Assembly (NCBI RefSeq): GCF_000975155.1
Contig: NZ_BBRG01000001.1
Span: 186,001 to 250,000, forward strand
Source: Demequina globuliformis
GTDB taxonomy: Bacteria > Actinomycetota > Actinomycetes > Actinomycetales > Demequinaceae
Reading direction: 5' to 3'
Length of the DNA: 64,000 nucleotides
Position numbers and translations under genes: made by a program. How positions within the stretch are numbered: position 1 is the stretch's first letter; each line of letters opens with the position of its first letter. This document shows positions 1 to 7,285 of the stretch, in pieces. Under the pieces are notes generated by a model. That model was given only the letters and a program-made list of their open reading frames with translations. It did not search any database and was not told the DNA's origin.

Positions 1-826
1 GCAGCTTCTTCACAGCGCCAGAGTGAATCTGCGACACCCGAGATTCCGTCACGCCCAGGATCTGTCCAATTTGGGCGAGCGTGAGGTTGTCGAAGTAGTA
101 CAGCCGCAGCACTTCTTGCTCGCGGTCCCGCACGCCCTGGATGGCAGCCGCCAACAACGCACGGGTCTCCTGCGCCTCGACGGGCGACGATGCCTCCGGC
201 AGTGTGAGGTCATGCGTCGCATCGAGTGCACCGCTGTCGCCGCCGGACACCATTCCGTCCAGCGCGGAGATGTGCGACAGCGCGACCTGCGCGCGAACGT
301 GGCGCACATCGCTTGCGTCCCAACCGATCTGCGCGGCGACGTCCTCGTCGGTCACGGGGCGCAGCAAAGTCTGCTCGAGCGCACGGGTGGCCTGTTCTAC
401 GGTGCGCGCCTTGGCCCGGACCGATCGGGGAACCCAGTCAGCCGCGCGGAGTTCATCGATGATGGCACCGCGGATGCGCTGCGACGCGTACGTCTCAAAT
501 TTGAATCCACGTTCGACCTCGAACTTCTCGACCGCGTCGATCAGGCCAAAGAACCCATACGAGACCAAGTCCGCAAGTTCGACGGTCTCTGGCAGCCGCA
601 CAATCATCCGGGAAGCAACCTGATTCACCAGAGGCGAGTAATGAGTGATGATCGCGTCACGCGCGTTCTTGCGTTCCGTCACGTCGCCGTCGCGCATCAA
701 CGCCCACGAGTCGGTGAGCGCAGGAGCGGGCGGCCCCGGAGGGGCGACAGGTCGCGCGGCCGTCGCAACTGCGGCGTGGTCTTCGCCGAATGCCTCGACG
801 GTCGTGGTTTCCCTCAGCTCGGTCAT
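1..826 (-). CDS. WhiG/FliA-type RNA polymerase sigma factor, truncated by window edge
   Basis: The reading frame starts at ATG 826 and runs off the left edge without a stop, giving 275 residues. Region 2 lies at about residues 55-135 (DLVSYGFFGLIDAVEKF, then FETYASQRIRGAIIDELR), followed by the WVPRSVR stretch that starts region 3. A C-terminal helix-turn-helix (region 4; LTLAQIGQILGVTESRVSQIH) reaches the edge. This pattern is that of sigma-28 FliA and Streptomyces WhiG, which transcribe flagellar or sporulation genes. A GAGGGG Shine-Dalgarno sits 5 nt before the ATG. The gene lies 9 bp after xerC and is probably cotranscribed. The first 40 residues are Ala/Pro-rich and not conserved. Whether it serves motility or development cannot be told here. 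Confidence 0.93.
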   Translation of the reverse strand, partial: MTELRETTTVEAFGEDHAAVATAARPVAPPGPPAPALTDSWALMRDGDVTERKNARDAIITHYSPLVNQVASRMIVRLPETVELADLVSYGFFGLIDAVEKFEVERGFKFETYASQRIRGAIIDELRAADWVPRSVRAKARTVEQATRALEQTLLRPVTDEDVAAQIGWDASDVRHVRAQVALSHISALDGMVSGGDSGALDATHDLTLPEASSPVEAQETRALLAAAIQGVRDREQEVLRLYYFDNLTLAQIGQILGVTESRVSQIHSGAVKKL

Positions 827-835
827 CGTTTCCCC

Positions 836-1786
836 TCAAGCACGCGGATGCGCGAGTTGGTATGCGGCCCTCAGCCGCTCGGCGGACACATGGGTGTAGC
901 GCTGCGTGGTCGTCAGGCTGGCGTGACCCAGGACCTCTTGAACCGATCGCAAATCTGATCCCTCCGTGAGGAGGTGGGTGGCAACGGAGTGACGCAACGC
1001 GTGCGGCGCCACATCCGGGACACCGGCGGCGTGACACAGGTCGTGGATCACCTGGCGGAGTTGGCGCTGGTCGGCGCGCCCACCGCGCCGGCCGAGCATC
1101 AGCGCCGCATCGGTGTGCGTTGTCACCAGCTGCGGGCGGGCGACGTCGAGCCACAATGCCAGCGCACGGGCGGCGGGCACACCGAAGGGCACGACACGCT
1201 CTTTGTCGCCCTTGCCAATGACGCGGATGAGGCGGTTGTCGAGATCAACGGAGTCAACGTTGGCGCTCGACAACTCCCCCACGCGCATGCCCGTCGCGTA
1301 CAGCAACTCCGCGCTGGCCCAGTCCCGTACGTGGAGCGGATCGCCGTCGTCGCACCGCGTGCGAGCCACCTCGAGAAGCGCATCGATATCCGCTGGGGAC
1401 ATGACGTCGGGAAGTACCGACGCGGGGCGGGCAGAGGCGAGGCGAGCCGCCGGGCTTGCAGCGACCCGCTCGGTGGATTCAGCCCACGCGTAAAAAGTCC
1501 GTGCTGCCGCGCCTCGGCGCGCCAGCGTAGTCCGCGACAACCGCGCGTTCGCCATCGAGGCAAGCCACGCACGCAGGTCGGGAAGAGTCACCGCCGCGAG
1601 TACTGCATCGACATCGCGGCCAGCCGCATCAAGGCCACGCTGGTCAATACCCATGTGGTGGGCGAGATGGAGGAGATCTCCCTGGTACGCGCGCACCGTG
1701 TTGTTCGACAGGCCGCGCTGATGGCGCAGGTACCTCTCAAACTGCGCGAGCAGTTCGCTCGCTGGGGGCGCATCGGTGCCGGACAT
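836..1786 (-). CDS. xerC: Tyrosine recombinase XerC
   Basis: A 316-residue tyrosine recombinase that resolves chromosome dimers at dif, normally with XerD. The N-terminal SAM-like core-binding domain spans about residues 10-105 and the catalytic domain about 125-310. All catalytic residues can be placed: R168 (ATGMRVGEL), K192 (GKGDKER), H262 and R265 (HALRH), H288 (LGHAS) and the nucleophile Y297 (QRYTHVS). Length and motifs are normal for XerC. It follows dprA after a 103-bp gap that holds a phased repeat array, and it precedes the sigma factor by 9 bp. The gene order supports XerC rather than XerD or an integrase; no phage genes are nearby. Confidence 0.93.
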   Translation of the reverse strand: MSGTDAPPASELLAQFERYLRHQRGLSNNTVRAYQGDLLHLAHHMGIDQRGLDAAGRDVDAVLAAVTLPDLRAWLASMANARLSRTTLARRGAAARTFYAWAESTERVAASPAARLASARPASVLPDVMSPADIDALLEVARTRCDDGDPLHVRDWASAELLYATGMRVGELSSANVDSVDLDNRLIRVIGKGDKERVVPFGVPAARALALWLDVARPQLVTTHTDAALMLGRRGGRADQRQLRQVIHDLCHAAGVPDVAPHALRHSVATHLLTEGSDLRSVQEVLGHASLTTTQRYTHVSAERLRAAYQLAHPRA

Positions 1787-1803
1787 GTCGCCATCGTGGC
1801 ACC

Positions 1804-1846
1804 GTCACATCTGTCAAATCAACCCCTTGAGTCACATTTGTCACAT
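1804..1846. repeat. Phased GTCACAT boxes upstream of xerC
   Basis: Heptamers GTCACAT, GTCAAAT, GTCACAT and GTCACAT begin at 1804, 1813, 1831 and 1840. All are multiples of 9 bp apart, with one slot (1822) skipped. The array can also be read as a 16-bp direct repeat (GTCACATCTGTCAAAT and GTCACATTTGTCACAT, 14 of 16 matching) 27 bp apart. It fills the xerC-dprA gap just upstream of the xerC start and is probably a regulator-binding site. The sequence does not match an inverted CRP-type site or a DnaA box, so the binder is unknown. Confidence 0.5.
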
Positions 1847-1889
1847 CTGCATCGTCTTTTCACGGCGCCGAGAGGTCGCTTAGTGCTTG

Positions 1890-3134
1890 TTACTGCCGTT
1901 TGATGGCGATTGATGGCGTGGCGCCCGCCGGCGCAGCGCGACGCCACAGCCCACCGGCGTGACTCGCCATTCCAGCCATTTCCAGGCGTCCCAACGACAT
2001 CAGGGCCTCTTGAGTGGTGAGACCAGCGTCCTTCATCACATCTTCGACTGCACTGCCCCGCGCTCCAATCGCGTCGTAGGCCTTGCGATCATGAGCGTGG
2101 GCGAACTCGATACCGCCCGGGGGCCCGGCGTTGAGGCCGAGGTCCAGTTCGAGTACCTGCTCGATGGGCTCCACAAGCTCAAGCACGTCTCGCGCACTCG
2201 TGCACAGCACCGCCTGCTGGTCACGGATGAGCCGGTGGCAACCGGCGGAAGAAGGCGACGTCGCCGGGCCTGGAATGGCAGCAACGGGCCGCGCCAGGTC
2301 GAGCGCATGACGCGCGGTGGACAGCGCCCCGGAGCGGACAGCGGCTTCAACGACGACCGTCGCGGCAGCCGTGGCAATCAACCTGTTGCGCTCGAGAAAT
2401 CGGGAGCGGTGCGGGGCCGACCCTGGCGGAAACTCGGACACGAGGGCACCGCCGCGGACAATGGCAGCCAGGAGATCAGCATTGCCCGCCGGGTACAGGC
2501 GGTCCACTCCCCCGGCGAGGACGGCGACCGTCCTTCCGCCCGCCGCGAGCGCGGCCCGATGGGCTCGCGCGTCGATGCCGTAGGCGCCCCCAGAGATGAC
2601 CGCGCGGCGCCCGTCGGCGATTCCCGCCGCCACCTCAGCGGTCATGTGCTCGCCGTATGCAGTGGCGGCCCGTGCCCCCACAACGGCCACGCCAGCATCA
2701 AAGGACGCCTTCAGATCCGCGTCACCTCGCACCCACAGCACATACGGCTGCTGCTGACCCAGGTCCGCGAGCGCTCGGGGCCAGCCAGGCGCTCCCCTCT
2801 CAATGACCCGGGCGCCACAGGCGGATGCCTGTTCACGAAGCCGGCCGGGTTCGCTCCGTTCCCTGCGCGCCTCCCAGCGTTCCACGGCGCGCTCTATCCG
2901 CTCCCTGTCCCGCGGCTCCACGCTGGCGGGGAGCGCCACACGCCCATTCGACTGGACCGACTCCTTCCACCACTGAAGCGCCTCCTTGGCACCGACAGTC
3001 CCCACGAGCCACTGAGCGATGCGGTCCCCCGGTTCCGCCAGCGCAGACCACGCCACCAAAGCGTCGCCCTCTCCGGGCTCGAGCTCCTGCGCCACCTCCG
3101 CAGAGCGCCGGTCACCTGCTCCCTCCCCGGTCAC
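1890..3134 (-). CDS. dprA: DNA-processing protein DprA
   Basis: A 414-residue DprA/Smf protein. The family binds incoming single-stranded DNA and loads RecA during transformation. The Rossmann-like core is clear: VGARAAT at 152-158, SGGAYGID at 181-188, SEFPPG at 233-238 and FLERNRLI at 246-253. A C-terminal winged-helix-like segment (VEDVMKDAGLTTQEALMSLGRLEMAG) occupies about 350-400. The N-terminal 100 residues are charged and poorly conserved. The start is GTG and overlaps the comM stop by 4 bp (GTGA), so translation is probably coupled. Neighbouring comM points to a competence role, but no uptake machinery is visible in this window. Confidence 0.94.
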   Translation of the reverse strand: MTGEGAGDRRSAEVAQELEPGEGDALVAWSALAEPGDRIAQWLVGTVGAKEALQWWKESVQSNGRVALPASVEPRDRERIERAVERWEARRERSEPGRLREQASACGARVIERGAPGWPRALADLGQQQPYVLWVRGDADLKASFDAGVAVVGARAATAYGEHMTAEVAAGIADGRRAVISGGAYGIDARAHRAALAAGGRTVAVLAGGVDRLYPAGNADLLAAIVRGGALVSEFPPGSAPHRSRFLERNRLIATAAATVVVEAAVRSGALSTARHALDLARPVAAIPGPATSPSSAGCHRLIRDQQAVLCTSARDVLELVEPIEQVLELDLGLNAGPPGGIEFAHAHDRKAYDAIGARGSAVEDVMKDAGLTTQEALMSLGRLEMAGMASHAGGLWRRAAPAGATPSIAIKRQ

Positions 3135-4657
3135 GCCGCCACCCGCGTCCGTAGTGCCATCGCCGTCGCCACGAGGGCGGCGGTCGGCGCTGGCTCACCC
3201 GCGAGGTCAGCGAGGGTCCACGCCACCCGCAGGGTGCGATCCGCACCGCGCGCAGTGAGCAGACCCTGGTCGAGCGCCTGCATCATGTCACGCGTCGCAC
3301 TCGCGGGCGTGTGGTCACGGAGCCACGTCCCGGAGGCTTGCGCGTTCACGGACCACCCCCACTCGCTGAGCCGGCTCGTCGCGACGGCGCGGGCCTGTGC
3401 CACGCGTGCGGCGACGTCTGCACTGCTCTCGCCGGCCTCGTCGAAGCCTCGGCGCACTGGGCGCACCTCCACTTGGAGATCGATCCGGTCCAGGAGTGGG
3501 CCCGACAAACGTCCGAAGTACCTTCGTCGCGCCACCGGCGCACAGCCACACTCGGACCCGGATCCGAAGTACTTGCCGCACGGACACGGGTTCGCCGCCA
3601 AGACAAGTTGAAAGCGCGCGGGGTACCGTGACGCTCCGAGCGCACGGTGGAGCACCACCTCGCCGTGCTCGAGAGGCTGGCGCAGGGTTTGCAGCACTCG
3701 GGTCGCAAACTCGGGTGCCTCGTCGAGAAACAACACGCCACCGTGTGCGCGTGAGATTGCTCCAGGACGCGCCCAGGCGCTCCCTCCACCGACGATGGCC
3801 GCTGCCGAGGCCGAATGATGCGGAGCCTCAAACGGCGGCCTGCGCATGAGACCACCGTCGGGGTCGAACGTGCCCGCCAGTGAATGCACGGACGTGACGT
3901 CGACAGCATCGCGATCGCTGAGGTCGGGGAGGATGCCCGGCAGCCGCGTCGCGAGCATCGTTTTGCCAGCTCCTGGCGGCCCCACCATAAAGAGGTGGTG
4001 CCCGCCCGCAGCCGCCACCTCGAGCGCTGCGCGCGCCTCGGGCTGCCCGCGGACGTCCGCCATATCAGCGCCTGGACGCATAGCCGCATCCGGATGGGCA
4101 GAGGCCACGGGGCGCCGCTGACTGATCGCCGGGTCCTCGCGCACATCCGCGCATCCATACGCCCGCGCCGCGTGCGCAAGGCTGCGGACCCCTGTCACGC
4201 GAGCGCCGGGGATCAGCGCGGCCTCCGCACGGTTCGCCTCGGGCACCACGATCCGCGTCACCCCGGACTTGACCGCTGCGGCGACCGCAGGGAGGATCCC
4301 GCGGACCGGTCGCACTCGGCCGTCCAGTCCGAGTTCGCCAATGTGCACGGCGCTGGCAACCTGAGAGGCATCGACGTCTCCCGCAGCGGCCAACACCGCC
4401 AGAGCGAGAGCGAGGTCTGTGCCTGCTCCCGACTTAGGCAGGGTGGCCGGTGTGAGATTTACCGTGACCCGACGAGCGGGCCACGTCAATCCCGTCGATC
4501 CGCACGCCGCTCTCACCCGATCGCGCGCCTCCGACAGTGCGGCGTCGGGCAAGCCGACGATGGTCAACGACGGCAGTCCTGACGCGACGTGCGCCTCCAC
4601 CTCGATGACATGCCCCGCCACACCGGTCAGCACGACAGACCTTGTGCGTCCAATCAT
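3131..4657 (-). CDS. comM: YifB/ComM-family Mg-chelatase-like AAA+ ATPase
   Basis: A 508-residue YifB/ComM protein. ComM is a branch-migration helicase needed for recombination of transformed DNA in some bacteria; many actinobacterial homologues are uncharacterised. The N-terminal Lon-S5-like domain (about 1-175) contains GLPSLTIVGLPDAALSEARD. The AAA+ domain has Walker A GPPGAGKT at 226-233 and Walker B LDEAPEF at 311-317. It also has a cysteine cluster, C358, C360, C370 and C372 (NPCPCGKY...ECGC), that is usual for the family. The C-terminal Mg-chelatase domain follows. It overlaps yraN and dprA by 4 bp each, forming a yraN-comM-dprA unit. Confidence 0.93.
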   Translation of the reverse strand: MIGRTRSVVLTGVAGHVIEVEAHVASGLPSLTIVGLPDAALSEARDRVRAACGSTGLTWPARRVTVNLTPATLPKSGAGTDLALALAVLAAAGDVDASQVASAVHIGELGLDGRVRPVRGILPAVAAAVKSGVTRIVVPEANRAEAALIPGARVTGVRSLAHAARAYGCADVREDPAISQRRPVASAHPDAAMRPGADMADVRGQPEARAALEVAAAGGHHLFMVGPPGAGKTMLATRLPGILPDLSDRDAVDVTSVHSLAGTFDPDGGLMRRPPFEAPHHSASAAAIVGGGSAWARPGAISRAHGGVLFLDEAPEFATRVLQTLRQPLEHGEVVLHRALGASRYPARFQLVLAANPCPCGKYFGSGSECGCAPVARRRYFGRLSGPLLDRIDLQVEVRPVRRGFDEAGESSADVAARVAQARAVATSRLSEWGWSVNAQASGTWLRDHTPASATRDMMQALDQGLLTARGADRTLRVAWTLADLAGEPAPTAALVATAMALRTRVAA

Positions 4658-5010
4658 TCGACGCCCCGCAGGTGCTCCACATTGACCGATGCGTCAGGCC
4701 CCACCCGCACAGCGAACACATCGATGCGCACCTGGGACCAATGGCGACCGCTCGCGCCCAGCCACGCGCCAGCAAGCCTGCGAAGACGCGCCAACTTGCG
4801 TGGCGTCACCGCCTCCTGGGGCAGACCCGTCGCGCCGGATCTGCGTGCCTTGACCTCAGCAATGACGAGGGTGTCATCCTCGACCCCCACCAGATCAATC
4901 TCTCCGTGCTCACACCGCCAGTTGCGAGCGAGCACCCGCCAGCCCCGATCGACCATCCACTCGTAGGCGGCATCTTCGCCGATCCGCCCCACTTGCTGCG
5001 CTGTTGTCAC
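4654..5010 (-). CDS. yraN: UPF0102/YraN-family nuclease-fold protein
   Basis: A 118-residue UPF0102 protein with a restriction-endonuclease-like fold. The core motif is visible: a Glu in the first helix (GRIGEDAAYEWM), then GEIDLVGVEDDTLVIAEVKAR, the E-x-D...E-x-K signature of this superfamily. The biochemical role is unsettled; Holliday-junction or general DNA processing has been proposed from its linkage with rnhB, comM and dprA, seen here too. The start is GTG 5010 with GAGGTG a few bases upstream, and the stop overlaps the comM start. The 86-bp gap to the MFS gene on the left contains no gene. Confidence 0.9.
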   Translation of the reverse strand: MTTAQQVGRIGEDAAYEWMVDRGWRVLARNWRCEHGEIDLVGVEDDTLVIAEVKARRSGATGLPQEAVTPRKLARLRRLAGAWLGASGRHWSQVRIDVFAVRVGPDASVNVEHLRGVE

Positions 5011-5096
5011 CGTTCACCTCCACGTCGAGAGTGGACGCGCGGTGCAGGGGCCTGCCAGCCGTGCACACTAGTTGGTGGACAGCCGTGGTGCGGGGC

Positions 5097-6461
5097 CTAC
5101 CTGGGGACGGGGCTCGGCTCTTTGGGCGCGTCTTCGGCGGGCCCGGCACCCGCTCCTGCCGCCGTCTCTCGCGGACCACCGTCTTCGGCCTCTCCCGCGT
5201 CATCAGCCAAGCCCGCCTGTCGCACGGCCGCCGCTGCCGCCTCAGCGGCCGTTGCCCCCTCGACCTGGGCATCGGCCCGCAGCAAGAGCGTCGCCGCACC
5301 CACCGTGACGACGAGGGCCCCGACGCCCCCCACAATGAACGGCACCTGGAGGCCGGCCTTGGCGGACCACGCACCCACCAACGTCGCCACCGGCATCATT
5401 GACCAGGTCACGGTGCGAATCGCACCGATCACGCGACCCATAATGCGGTCCGGCGTCAACACCTGACGCAGCGTCGCCCACGGAACGTTCCAGCTCGAGA
5501 TGCCGTACGCGCTGATGGCGTAGCCGACCATGGCCAGCCACAGATAAGGAGCAAGCCCCACCACGATCAAACCCACAGCCCCCAGCAGCGAGCCCGCCAC
5601 CAGCGTGCGCCCGTAACCCCAGCGCCGCATGACCCGTCCCGCCGTCAGCGCGCCAGTAAGCCCACCCACGCCAATGCCGGCGGTGACAAACCCCATTGCC
5701 GCATCTGGCACGCCAAACTGTTCGACAAACAGCAAGATGGTGACCGACTGCGCGAGCGCGATGCAGGCTCCCACCGCGCTGGTGACGATCGTGATTGCCC
5801 GTAAGTAGCGGTGATTCCATAGGAACCGCATTGCCTCTCGCAACGAGATGGGGTCAGCGCTGTCACCCGGCTCAACCCGCGGGCGTGCCACCGCCACAGG
5901 GAGCACAAGCACCAGCACCACGGCGACGACGTAGCCGGCAGACGAGACGACCATGGGCAGTGCCACCGCCACGGCGTACAGAAGACCGCTCACCGGCGTC
6001 GCCACGAACATGTCCACGCCGACCTGAGCGGCCTGAATGCGTCCATTCGCACTACCCAGCTGCGGCCGTCGCACCACGGATGGCACCATCGCATTCGTGG
6101 CGTTGTCGAACAGTGTCTCGCCCAGCCCCAGCACCACCGTGGCGAGGGCCAGGACCGCGATCGACACGGTTCCAGTCGCGATCGACACCGCTACGCCCGC
6201 CGCCGTCACCATGCGCACCACGTTCGCGAGCGCCATCGCATGGCGGCGGTCCATGCGGTCCACCAGCATGCCGGCGGGGACACCGAAGAACAGCCACGGA
6301 ACGTACACCAGCGCCGTCAGCAGTCCAATCGCCATAGGGTTCGTCGTCAACGCCACCGCGGTGAGGGGGATCGCGAGGCGGCCGATGCCGTCCGCGAGGT
6401 TCGAACTGATCGCTGCAGTAAAGAGCGTAGAGAAGTTGCGGCCGAGGCCCGTCTCGCTCAT
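5097..6461 (-). CDS. MFS transporter, probable drug or siderophore exporter
   Basis: A 454-residue major facilitator with about 12 membrane helices. The first half carries the family signature between helices 2 and 3 (GVPAGMLVDRMDRRHAM). The overall pattern resembles the EntS/TetA-like DHA1/DHA3 exporters, so export of a small lipophilic compound is the best guess; the substrate cannot be read from sequence. The last 50 residues form an Ala/Glu/Pro-rich tail outside the membrane domain. The start overlaps the stop of the ArsR-like regulator by 4 bp, so regulator and pump form one operon. Expression is probably controlled by that regulator. Confidence 0.85.
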   Translation of the reverse strand: MSETGLGRNFSTLFTAAISSNLADGIGRLAIPLTAVALTTNPMAIGLLTALVYVPWLFFGVPAGMLVDRMDRRHAMALANVVRMVTAAGVAVSIATGTVSIAVLALATVVLGLGETLFDNATNAMVPSVVRRPQLGSANGRIQAAQVGVDMFVATPVSGLLYAVAVALPMVVSSAGYVVAVVLVLVLPVAVARPRVEPGDSADPISLREAMRFLWNHRYLRAITIVTSAVGACIALAQSVTILLFVEQFGVPDAAMGFVTAGIGVGGLTGALTAGRVMRRWGYGRTLVAGSLLGAVGLIVVGLAPYLWLAMVGYAISAYGISSWNVPWATLRQVLTPDRIMGRVIGAIRTVTWSMMPVATLVGAWSAKAGLQVPFIVGGVGALVVTVGAATLLLRADAQVEGATAAEAAAAAVRQAGLADDAGEAEDGGPRETAAGAGAGPAEDAPKEPSPVPR

Positions 6462-7048
6462 GACTCCTCCTGGCCGGCGCCAACCACCGGGAACACATTG
6501 ATGTGAGTCGCGACGCGACGTGCATTCGGGGGGTCCTCCCGTTCGCGCAGCGGCTCGAGGAACGCACTCAGCGCGTCAGCAAGGTGCTCCGACAGCGCCG
6601 AGGTCTCCTCGACGGTGAGCGCCACCATCGCTGACGAGAACATGGAGGCATCAACCCACGGCGAGTCGCCGTTTGCCTCGCTGTGGCGCAAGAACTCGTC
6701 GACTCGGCGTGCACGCTGGTCGGCGAACTGCCGGGCGACTTGCATCGCCGCGCGTTGCGAAGCGCTGTCTCCCGCCATGTCCGACGCGGCGATGGTCATG
6801 CCGCCAGGGACGGGGCGCCACCACCGCTCGCGTCCGCCCGCGTGAGCCGGGTCGTCCTCGATGTACCCGTGCCGCGCGAGTTGGCGGAGGTGGTAACTGG
6901 TCGCGCCCGATGACTCCCCGAGTTGCTCGGCGAGCTGGCTGGCCGTGGCGGATCCCGCGGCGATCAGCGCGTCGAATAACTCGACCCGGAGCGGGTGCGC
7001 GAGGCCCTTCAGTGCGGCGGCGTCAACGTGGCGTTGCGATGTGCTCAT
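6458..7048 (-). CDS. ArsR-type winged-helix transcriptional regulator
   Basis: A 196-residue regulator with an N-terminal winged helix of the ArsR/HTH_20 kind (LKGLAHPLRVELFDALIAAGSATASQLAEQL, then SGATSYHLRQLARHGYIE). The C-terminal 110 residues are helical and have no ArsR metal-site cysteines, so it probably senses an organic ligand rather than a metal. It is cotranscribed with the exporter at 5097-6461, probably as its repressor. The start lies 6 nt from a TACTCT -10 box, implying a leaderless mRNA, and the promoter overlaps a repeated operator-like sequence. Confidence 0.83.
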   Translation of the reverse strand: MSTSQRHVDAAALKGLAHPLRVELFDALIAAGSATASQLAEQLGESSGATSYHLRQLARHGYIEDDPAHAGGRERWWRPVPGGMTIAASDMAGDSASQRAAMQVARQFADQRARRVDEFLRHSEANGDSPWVDASMFSSAMVALTVEETSALSEHLADALSAFLEPLREREDPPNARRVATHINVFPVVGAGQEES

Positions 7049-7054
7049 GGGGCG

Positions 7055-7096
7055 AGAGTACGCTTACAAAGCTTTCTTTGCAATAGTTTCTTTGCA
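7055..7096 (-). promoter_or_regulatory. Promoter and probable operator of the ArsR-exporter operon
   Basis: Reading leftwards there is a -35 TTGCAA (7078-7083), a 17-bp spacer, a -10 TACTCT (7055-7060), then 6 nt to the ATG at 7048. The plus-strand decamer TTTCTTTGCA occurs at 7073-7082 and again at 7087-7096, 14 bp apart, covering the -35 region. CAAAG-CTTT-CTTTG is a short inverted repeat inside it. A regulator bound here would block RNA polymerase, so autoregulation is likely. Confidence 0.65.
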
Positions 7097-7197
7097 CGGA
7101 ATCGAGCGAGCGCTCGCGCGGCGCCACCTAAGGGGGAAAGCCGGCCGATGGGGAGAACTAAACGCCACCGCCACCGCCAGGCGCTGCGTGCATGTGA

Positions 7198-7226
7198 GTG
7201 CCGGAAATCGCCGCGATCCCGGCACT
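7198..7226 (-). terminator. Possible terminator hairpin downstream of the DHA2 exporter
   Basis: The 8-bp perfect arms AGTGCCGG (7198-7205) and CCGGCACT (7219-7226) enclose a 13-nt loop, 60 bp beyond the exporter stop at 7286. There is no T-tract. It could be a weak intrinsic terminator or a protein-binding palindrome. The rest of 7097-7285 shows no gene. Confidence 0.4.
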
Positions 7227-7285
7227 GACATGCACGGACGGTGGGGCGGGCGACGAGCGCTGGCGGGAGACGCGACGGGCGCTGG

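Noticed and set aside
836-1786. Tyrosine recombinase as a phage or island integrase
   Set aside because: The gene sits in the conserved dprA-xerC-sigma neighbourhood with no phage genes, att repeats or tRNA nearby, and its length matches XerC.
1804-1846. GTCACAT array as CRP/GlxR or DnaA sites
   Set aside because: CRP-type sites are inverted TGTGA-N6-TCACA; here all boxes point the same way. The DnaA box TTGTCCACA is not matched.
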